DNA of 64,000 nucleotides, taken from NCBI GenBank assembly GCA_020736575.1, contig JAGPYM010000016.1, positions 248,001 through 312,000 on the forward strand, written 5' to 3'. Under the pieces are notes generated by a model that was given only the letters and a program-made list of their open reading frames with translations, did not search any database and had not been told where the DNA came from. This document shows, piece after piece, positions 56,954-64,000 of the stretch. Within the stretch, counting starts at the first letter, position 1. Each line of letters begins with the position of its first letter. Source of the stretch: Thelonectria olida (Eukaryota > Ascomycota > Sordariomycetes > Hypocreales > Nectriaceae). The translations under genes and the position numbers were made by a program.

Positions 56954-58382
56954 GTTGTCTAAGTGAAAACTGCAAACAAAAAACTGAAGTGGATGAACTC
57001 GAGTCGAGATCTAGGAGTCTTTGAAAATGATGAAGGAGATGTGTCGTGTTCTTGATGCCACTAAAAGGAGATGATCTGGAGAGTTTCTTATCTTCACAAA
57101 CTCTGCGGGCTATTCGACTCATATACCCTTCAGCCACGGCCTCGAGCTCTCTTCCTCCAGATGAGGCTCAAACAGTTGCCCTTCTGTCCGAGGTAGTAAC
57201 GCCGACTTCCCGACTCAATTGGGTAGCCCGTATTCAGAAGGTGGCGATAACAGGACGAACCCACCAGACCTCGGTCGAACGCGCAATGCATCACGATGAT
57301 TCCATCAGGACGATGACATTTGGAGTCGTGATTTCAAGCAACCTGGCAAGGCGTCGAATCCTTCAGGGTCCCCGACTGCAACGCTGAGCTGCATGTATAT
57401 GCATTAGTTGCACCAACTTCAGCGAAACCTTGCTGATGATGTGATAGTGGGATAGAATATGGAGTTGGGATGAACATATTCAGAGCTGTCGAGATCGCCG
57501 ACCTTCGTGTATGTCGCTTATCTGGGTCTTAGAGGGCGTAGAAAGTGAAGTTGCATCAAGGTCGTTGCGAGTTGGCATGGGGGTGCGGTTCGGCGTTTGG
57601 CTACGCGGCTCCGTTTTTCAACCTAGTCAGGGTCTCATGCAAAGGCACCGTGGCAATAACTAACGTCTAAACCCTTCAAACAGGGGTCTCAAGGGGCGTA
57701 TGTATGCAAGGTAAGCCAAGGTGCATGCTGTGCCTTCCCTAGGGGAACGCAAACACACACCTTGATACCCTGGATAATGGCATTTGGGATCTGCACGGGG
57801 AGCCAGGAGGCCCAGTACCGAGGCTATCTCTCGTACGACATATGTTTGGTACCGAGCTCGGAACAGGGGTTAGAGATCTCGGACCGCTCGCTCCCATGGA
57901 GTGGAATCTGGAGTGTGGGCCGTGTCCATATAAGGTCAGATTACGCTGCATGATCTGTAGTTCGATGGCACATTGGCATCTCTATTCACACGCCTGGTGA
58001 CACGCAGCATGCTGATCCCTGTCAGCACATCGATGGCAGAACAGGGATCTCTGAGGGGCGGGGATGCTCGGTCATGGTTCGGAGGAACCTTGAAGATAGT
58101 GGTACTTTTGACATTTTCCATTTTGACATGCCAATACCGGTATTCACTTCATGACGGGAAACGGCGATGTCAACCGTTGGCCACGTGGATGAGGCGTAAG
58201 GCGCGCGATATATGGTTTAGTGATATATGATAACTCAGCCCAGCGAGTCGGCATGTGAGTCAACGGTCAAAGACGGACTCTGTCACATGTTGAAGCAGCT
58301 TATCTTTGACAAAAGGTCTGCCCTTACCGGTTGAACATACAGCTACTATTCGTCGTTGCAAGCTCTACACACCTCTTCCAAT
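56954..58382. promoter_or_regulatory. Divergent promoter region, PKS / alpha-beta hydrolase
   Basis: A 1.4-kb gene-free region between the starts of the polyketide synthase (minus) and the hydrolase (plus). Divergent transcription from one region suits co-regulation, probably by the ToxE-like factor. I could not pick out its binding site with confidence. Confidence 0.5.
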
Positions 58383-59405
58383 ATGTCTCAACCCGTATCC
58401 CAAAAGGTTGAAATCAAAACCATTGACGGTATCACACTCCGAGGAGTGTTTTTCCCAGTCAATGGACCGGCACCTGTCATTATTATGACACATGGTGTAA
58501 GTAGTTGAACCCATTGCATCCAGCTGGCACATGACTAACCAGCTGATACAGTTCAACTGCGTCAAAGAGATGCTCTTGCCAGAGTTGGCAGAATGGTATC
58601 AATCGCTGGGCTACAATGCTCTGATCTATGACCCACGAAGCATCGGGGATAGCGATGGGCTTCCCAGAAACCAGATCAGCCCGCTTCAACAAGCCGAAGA
58701 CTTGTCAGGTATGTTTCTGCAATTTTCCTAGGTGACAGCGAGAGAAATATCATAGACTAATAGCCATCATTTTCAGATGTCATCACACACGTAGCAGCAT
58801 TGTCGAGTGTGGATGCCCGTCGCATCGTCCTCTGGGGCATGTCCTTTGGTGCCACAGTCAGCGCATGCGCTGCCGCTGTGGACAGAAGAGTCAAGGCACT
58901 CGTCATGGTGTGTCCCATCTTCAGCTTCTTCCAGCCAGAGAAGCGAGAAAGGGCATTTGCACAACTCATCAGGGACCGGCAGTCCCAGCTCCGTGGCAAC
59001 GAGCCTTTCACTCTCCCGCCATTCAACGCCAAGGGCGAGAACCCGATCGGCATGGCAGGCTCTGGAGGGCCGGGAGGCATGGAGGCGTATACCTTCATGA
59101 ACGCCGTCATTGATCGCGGCGCACCCAACTTCCGCGACCGCATTACCTTGCAGACGTACCACAAATTGGCTTTGTTCCGCCCCAAGGAGTTACTCGACTT
59201 GGTCAAGGCCCCAGTGATGATGGTCATTCCGGAGTTGGATGATATCTCTTCTCCCAAGGAGCAAGAGGAAGCGTTTGACAAGTTTGAGGAGACGAAAGAG
59301 CTATACCTAGCTGAAGGGAAGGGGCATCTTACAGTCCTCAGCGGGGAGGGGTCAAAGAAGATCTGGCAAGCCATGGTGGATTTCATGAGCAAGTCGATTG
59401 AATAG
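58383..59405 (+). CDS. Alpha/beta hydrolase of the polyketide cluster
   Basis: Exons 58383-58496, 58552-58708 and 58777-59405 give 299 residues. The fold is shown by LRGVFFPVNGPAPVIIMTHG (strand plus oxyanion HG), YNALIYDPRSIGDSDG, the nucleophile elbow LWGMSFGA (Ser113), an acid in VIPELDDISS and the His in EGKGHLTV. These proteins, often labelled DltD or X-Pro peptidase-like, recur beside fungal highly reducing PKS genes. The af380-type polyketide transferase of the fumagillin cluster is one such case (from memory). The synthase lacks a release domain, so this enzyme is the best candidate for hydrolysing the chain or transferring it to an acceptor. Confidence 0.88.
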
Positions 59406-61256
59406 TCGGGCTTATGGAAAGACGGTGTACATATGGACCAAGTATGTGGCACTTCAGGTTTCAGATTATCAATTCAACACATACATCGAATTGTAGGGGC
59501 AGACTCAGGATGTGATACGTCAGGACTCAGATGATAAATTCAAGGCATAGACCAAGTATGTGGCCGGCCAGTACTCGGATTACAAACTCAACGCGTATCA
59601 AATCATATAGATAGACCCATTACGTGGTACATTAGTACTCAGATTACGAATTCAGCACGCATAAAATTGCATAGGTACATTCAGTCTAAGTATGTGGTAC
59701 TCTAGCACAGGTACTCAGACAATAAACCCAACGCACATATCAAGCTGTATTATAAATTATCTCATGGTACTTCAGTACCTACTCAGACTACAAATTCAAC
59801 ATATATATCAAGTTGTATAGGTAGATGGACCAGTAAGTAGTTCCGTGGTGGGTCAGTACTCAGATTACTCAACATGCAAAACAAGCTGGTGTTATAGATA
59901 GACCAAAGTGTAGCTACAGTACGTCAGTCCTCAGATTACAAATTCAACACAAATATAGATCGACCTGGACATAACTTCTACTCCGGTATTTCCGAACAAG
60001 CATTCCTGGTGTTGACATGATCGAATGCAGGCGGAATCACAGCAGCAATGTAGCGCTTACAACTTAGCTAGTGAATGGCACTGTAGAGAGTATATAAAAC
60101 AGCATATTGAATGAGAACCTAAACTAGTGTATAATCTTCGACTCTTTACATCACCCTAGTCGATGTCTGTTGTGTACTCATGTTCGTAGTGCTTACATCG
60201 TGCGCAGGTAGTGATGCTACCCTGGAGCAAACCGAACGGCAGTCAGTGGTAGTACGGCAGTTGTCTCCGTAGATGAGCACATGCATGACGGCTCCAAGAT
60301 CCTTCCCCGTGGCACAACATTCGTCCGAGGGAGGAGTTCGGGTTGTCAATGCAAAAAGCCTCAGAGGGCTGCCATGACAAGGATTGTTCGCGCTTTGACA
60401 GCTTGACACCCGAACAAGCATCAAGAGGTGGAATTGGTGACTAAGGACGTCACCCAAAGCAGAAATGATGTGGCCCAGACGTTACTAGATTAGGCATTTG
60501 CAGGGCTCTCTCGGAACAGACCCGAAGACCAGGGTATCTCGTCCTGGCTGTGCCGCAGCCACAAGGTGACAGCCCTATTTCCTGCATACACCGACAGCCC
60601 CTCGTGGCGTTAGGCATGTGGCACAGGCGTCATATGCACGACGCTGACCTTGCAGCAGGAAGAGGGTTAATTACCCGACGTGGCCAAGGCAGAGAGGCAG
60701 GGAAGCGATTTCACAACTTGACAATGCACGAACGTGATTGCTCGACGTTGCTTCAACACAGCGAAACGCCACATTACCGAATCGACGGCATGCCAAATAC
60801 AGGTAAGCTGGAATGGAAACGAGATAGGAGTTACTCGAATGGTAATAGCGGCTGTGTCGCCATAGCGGGATATAGTGGGTTAAATTAATTCCCCGAACGC
60901 CTCTTTTGTAAGCTTGATTGACGTTAACGTTGCGTTGATTCTGCCTTTGTTTCAGTTCAGTTGCTGACTTGCTGACCTTGCTGTTGGTTCGTGTCGCTGT
61001 CTTTGCCCTCTCTATAACGTTAAGCAATGCTCCCATCAGTCATCACCTTCACCCGTTATAGCACACCGGTCATTTGTCATCCCTAGTAATGCCTCTAATA
61101 CTTAAGAGACTTTTGTAGTCCAATTCCGATCGGGATAATGCAACACCCATCAGACACACGCTGAGTCTCGAATCTCCTAAGATTTAGCCTCAATCCTCCT
61201 ATCCTCCCCTTGCATATCCCACTCCCGCCCATCTCAACTCAAAGTAAGACGACATC
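59406..61256. other. 1.85-kb region without a supported gene, left third repetitive
   Basis: The left part (59436-59965) is a decayed tandem repeat, listed separately. The remainder has no frame with coding character and ends in the promoter of the SDR gene. Confidence 0.5.
59436..59965 (+). repeat. Decayed tandem repeat, about eight units of roughly 50-75 bp
   Basis: Units begin near 59436, 59501, 59550, 59614, 59684, 59757, 59828 and 59902. A typical unit reads GACCAAGTATGTGGTAC, then CAGTACTCAGATTACAAATT, CAACACATATCAA and TTGTATAGGTAGA. Copies differ by many substitutions and small indels, so this is an old minisatellite. It starts about 30 bases after the hydrolase stop and may lie partly in its 3' untranslated region. 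It contains no coding frame. Confidence 0.8.
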
Positions 61257-62272
61257 ATGGCCTCCACCATCGTGCTCGTTACCGGCGCCAACAGGGGCAT
61301 CGGCAAGGGTCTTCTGCAGCAGTACCTATCCAAGCCGAACCACACCGTGGTCGCTGCCGTCCGGGACCCCAACCACGCAACCTCCAAGGGCCTCGCCGAA
61401 CTCCAGAAGGGCGCCGGCTCCTCCCTGGTTGTCGTCAAGCTCGACATTACGGTCCAGACCGACGCTGGCGAGGCCGTCAAGCAGCTCGAGGCCCAGGGCA
61501 TTGACCACTTGGACGTTGTCATTGCCAACGCCGGTGTCTGCTACTCCTGGCCCAAGGTCTCTGAGATTACCGTCAAGGAGATCGAGGGCCACTACGTCCC
61601 CAACGTGTACGGCCTGATCTGGACGTACCAGGCTACCCTCCCCCTGCTCAAGAAGTCTAAGAGCGGCAAGTGGATTACGATTGGCTCTTGTTCCGCCTGG
61701 CTAGAGGTATGTGTTGCCATCCCGACTTCGTTATCGCTCATTATCTGATCGCAAGCTAACCACGTCGTTGATTTAGTGAGTCTCGCATTATCCCGCGCTT
61801 ACTTGCGCTGGTAATAATTCTCCGTGTTAACGTTATTTTGTAGGAACCAACTGGACATGCCCAATGCGGCTTATGGCACGTCCAAGGTCGTCGCTCACTG
61901 GCTCACCAAGGCCATCCACCGCGAAGAGCCTACTCTTATCGCGTTCCCCGTCGATCCTGGGTAAGCAGCCACCCCGTCCTCTCGGCAGTTAACCTCAAGC
62001 CTGCATATGCACGCATACATGTTGAACTGCATCAACAACGACACTGCATCAACAGCGGTTGATAGATACCCCGGCTTGACCGGAGCTAACGGGTTTATAG
62101 TTGGGTCCAAACCGACCTCGGAAACAATGGCGCTCACCACTTCGGCTACGAGACGGCCCCCTTGAAGACTGAAGACGTCACCGAGGGGATCGTCAAGGTT
62201 GTGGGTGAGGCCACCCGAGACAACTACAGTGGAAAGTTGGTTCAGTGGGATGGCAAGGTTCTGCCATGGTAG
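61257..62272 (+). CDS. Short-chain dehydrogenase/reductase, nor-1-like ketoreductase
   Basis: Exons 61257-61705, 61844-61960 and 62101-62272 give 245 residues. The cofactor motif TGANRGIGKGL is at 8-18, NAG lies after HLDVVIA, and the catalytic YGTSK is at 160-164. The segment VVAAVRDPNHATSKGLAELQ is like the norsolorinic acid ketoreductase (aflD/nor-1) group of secondary metabolism. It should reduce a ketone or oxidise an alcohol on the polyketide. The first intron cannot be removed as one ordinary intron: its donor GTATGT leaves the wrong phase. Frame is restored only as a twin intron (see that entry), which gives WLENQLDMPNAAYGTSK across the junction. Confidence 0.88.
61706..61843 (+). other. 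Candidate [D1,2] stwintron (nested spliceosomal twin intron) in the SDR gene
   Basis: An internal intron at 61707-61776 (70 nt: GTATGT, CTAAC branch, TTTAG) sits between the first and second base of the donor of an external intron. Removing it joins G61706 to T61777 and creates GTGAGT. The external intron then runs to TTAAC and TTTTGTAG at 61843. After both steps the exon junction is GA|G, in frame, giving the expected LENQLD. Taken as one intron the phase is wrong by one base, and a mini-exon ending at 61775 brings a stop codon. Twin introns of this type are known from Pezizomycotina. The evidence is frame and signals only; no transcript was seen. Confidence 0.75.
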
Positions 62273-62728
62273 AATAGTTGCATATGTTGACGTTATACCG
62301 CACTAGATAGTAAGGGAGCTCATGGATAGACTACCGTTGCAAATGATTACACAATTTCCACAATGCCAATACTACCCACATGAAGGACTGATAGATGACT
62401 ACCCCTGGTTTTCTTGTCCACGTCCTCGTTCTCGCCCTATCACTCTTAGCGGCTTCGCCATTTCATATGCCGCATAGCCCAGGTAGCGAAAAAGGATCTC
62501 TTGGTTGATAGATGGATGCTAGGAGTTACTATCGAGCGCAGTTGAGTACACGCAAAAGAGTAGGACTGGAAATAGTTGGGATACCTAAGCTTCAACAACG
62601 TACGCCCAAGTCATGTAGAAAAATGGCGATAACGTAAAGGATGTGAGCTTCAGGCTGCAAAAATGTTCAAATTTCTCTACCTACACATGGCGAAATAAAT
62701 ATATTCAAGGGCTGACCCTCCTTCAAAC
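62273..62728. other. Convergent intergenic region between SDR and FAD oxidase
   Basis: About 455 bases that hold the 3' ends of two convergent genes. Nothing else is supported. Confidence 0.5.
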
Positions 62729-64000
62729 CTAATTCTTCAAGCACAGTCTCCCATCCGAGGCAACAGCCACCTCATCCGCTCCAACAGACGTGTGCGCCCA
62801 CAAGACAAACTTCGGATCGTAGGTCTTCTTCACCTTCAGAAGCTTGTCATAGTTCTCGCCGTAGTAATCCTTCTTCCAGTCCGGGTTGTCAAACGTCGCC
62901 TCATTCGCATACGCACCTCCACCAGGCGTCAGCGGCTTGAGCAGATCTTGAAACCCGTTGACCTGCGCCTGGACGCCGCGCACCGCCGTAACCGAAGAAT
63001 TCGGGGCGATGGTTACGTCGACGTTGAGCCAGTAAAGAGACTCGCGCCAGGCCTTGATGACGGCATTGGAGCCCGCCTTGTTGCCGGCCCGGGCATGCGT
63101 GACGTTGATTGCGATGCCGTTGACGCGCACTGAGAGTCCAGAGTTGACGATCCTCTTGAGGTTAGCCACGAGGGCAGTTGCGTTCTTCTCAACGGTCGAC
63201 CGTTGGATAAGCCGTCCACCAATGACATCGTTGGTTGTGTACGGGCCATAGGGAGCATATCCGGTATAGTGATCATAGTGCTCGTAGAAGGAAGGCCTAT
63301 CACTTGTCTCATAGGCCGTGGGTACCACGTTAAGTTTCTTCAGCTTCTGCAAGTACAGGGATAGGGAATCTGCCACAACGGAAGCGTTCGCGCCGGGGAA
63401 CGTGGCAAAGGCCAGGTTAAACGAAGCGTTGGTGAATCCCCAGACGGTGGAGAAGCCGGGGATCTTGTCCAGAACCAGCAGGTGCTTCTGCCACGCCTCG
63501 ATGGCGGCCCAGAACTTGTCGTCGTCTGTGTTGTCGAAGGCGAACGATCCGCCGCCAACCCGGCCGTCTGGGTGGGCTTTGGTCGTCAGTGAGAGAACCA
63601 CGGCGTAGTTCCCGGCGCCTCCGCCGCTCAGGGCCCAGTAGAGATCCGAGTTCTTGGTAGGCGATGCCACGAGGTGACGGCCGTCGGTAGTTACAACCTC
63701 GAACTCGAGCGTGTTGTCGGCTGCGAGGCCGTATGTACTTCCAAGAGGGCCGTGACCAGCACCTTGCACGTAGCCGCCCACCATGCCAACAGTAGGGCAA
63801 AAGCCGCCCACAACCCGGAAGCCCTTCTCGGCAGCTGTGGGATAAGCTTCATAGAACTGCACGCCTGCCGAAACCTTCACGGCCGGGCCGCTGTATGCAG
63901 GGCTCGTGTAGTTGAAAAACGTCATGTTCTTCAGATTGTGCGTCCACAGTTCGAGCGAGCCCTTGCCATTGGACCTCCCGATATAGTCATGGCCAGTGTT
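62729..64000 (-). CDS. FAD-dependent oxidase, berberine-bridge-enzyme type (5' part outside window)
   Basis: The frame is open from the window edge (NTGHDYIGRSNGKGSLELW) to TAG at 62729, 423 residues without an intron. The N-terminal part of the FAD domain lies beyond 64000. Visible features: TGHD, with the His that commonly binds FAD in this family; VVGGFCPTVGMVGGYVQGAG, with the Cys for the second covalent bond; YWALSGGGAGNYAVVLS; a BBE domain (KKDYYGENYDKLLKVKKTYD, usual YYGENYxRL pattern); and several N-glycosylation sequons, which suit secretion. Such oxidases carry out oxidative ring closures or alcohol oxidation in fungal pathways. It converges with the SDR gene and is probably a tailoring enzyme of the polyketide cluster, which may continue to the right. 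Confidence 0.9.
   Translation of the reverse strand, partial: NTGHDYIGRSNGKGSLELWTHNLKNMTFFNYTSPAYSGPAVKVSAGVQFYEAYPTAAEKGFRVVGGFCPTVGMVGGYVQGAGHGPLGSTYGLAADNTLEFEVVTTDGRHLVASPTKNSDLYWALSGGGAGNYAVVLSLTTKAHPDGRVGGGSFAFDNTDDDKFWAAIEAWQKHLLVLDKIPGFSTVWGFTNASFNLAFATFPGANASVVADSLSLYLQKLKKLNVVPTAYETSDRPSFYEHYDHYTGYAPYGPYTTNDVIGGRLIQRSTVEKNATALVANLKRIVNSGLSVRVNGIAINVTHARAGNKAGSNAVIKAWRESLYWLNVDVTIAPNSSVTAVRGVQAQVNGFQDLLKPLTPGGGAYANEATFDNPDWKKDYYGENYDKLLKVKKTYDPKFVLWAHTSVGADEVAVASDGRLCLKN

Noticed and set aside
61756..61775. A 20-nt mini-exon in the SDR gene as an alternative to the stwintron
   Set aside because: It fits the phase but creates TAG at its junction with the next exon.
1..64000. tRNA, rRNA, CRISPR arrays, intact transposons
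   Set aside because: I looked for tRNA box sequences, regular spacer arrays, and terminal repeats or transposase and reverse transcriptase motifs, and found none. A weak or highly mutated element could still be missed by eye.

Overview
This is a stretch of nuclear genome from a filamentous ascomycete. Most genes are split by short introns (about 43-140 nt) with GT...AG ends and CTAAC/CTGAC-type branch sites, and the gene families are typical of Pezizomycotina (Zn2Cys6 regulators, a tyrosinase, a highly reducing polyketide synthase, NACHT relics). The gene set looks like a Sordariomycete, but I cannot name the species from sequence alone. I built exon junctions by hand from splice signals and reading-frame continuity. 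Bases 2-76 may be the 3' end of a gene lying mostly outside the window.

Layout. 0.6-2.1 kb: an N2227-type (carnosine N-methyltransferase-like) methyltransferase. 2.3-3.3 kb: a decayed NACHT NLR gene. 3.4-15.9 kb: a catabolic cluster resembling the lam (lactam utilisation) locus. It has a Zn2Cys6 regulator, a biotin carboxylase-AHS2-AHS1-biotinyl protein (urea-carboxylase-like, without an allophanate hydrolase domain), a DUR3-type sodium:solute symporter and, divergently, a LamB/YcsF protein. 16.2-17.1 kb: a secreted NodB polysaccharide deacetylase. 20.3-20.9 kb: a small secreted PAN-like cysteine protein. 23.7-24.9 kb: a zinc alcohol dehydrogenase. 25.7-30.6 kb: a ten-exon gene for a 1452-residue zinc finger-GTPase-RING-patatin protein. 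33-36 kb: an intracellular-type tyrosinase and a small ABM-like protein. 36.5-38.1 kb: an amino acid permease. 38.7-41.4 kb: a homeobox plus C2H2 regulator. 42-43.5 kb: an MFS permease. 43.5-44.2 kb: a broken membrane-protein gene. 45.5-46.8 kb: an aminoglycoside-phosphotransferase-like protein.

47.2-64 kb: a polyketide gene cluster. It has a ToxE-like regulator (bZIP basic region plus ankyrin repeats), a ten-exon highly reducing PKS of 2432 residues (KS-AT-DH-degenerate MT-ER-KR-ACP), a divergent alpha/beta hydrolase, a nor-1-like SDR and a BBE-type FAD oxidase that runs off the right edge. The cluster could make a reduced polyketide that is released or transferred by the hydrolase and tailored by the two redox enzymes. 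The product cannot be read from sequence.

The most notable points are: (i) a very good candidate for a [D1,2] stwintron (nested twin intron) in the SDR gene, the only arrangement I found that restores its reading frame; (ii) the GTPase-RING-patatin protein, which joins immune-type modules in one chain; (iii) the extended lam-like cluster with its own transporter and regulator; (iv) the polyketide cluster with a ToxE-type regulator; and (v) a decayed ~70-bp tandem repeat behind the hydrolase gene.
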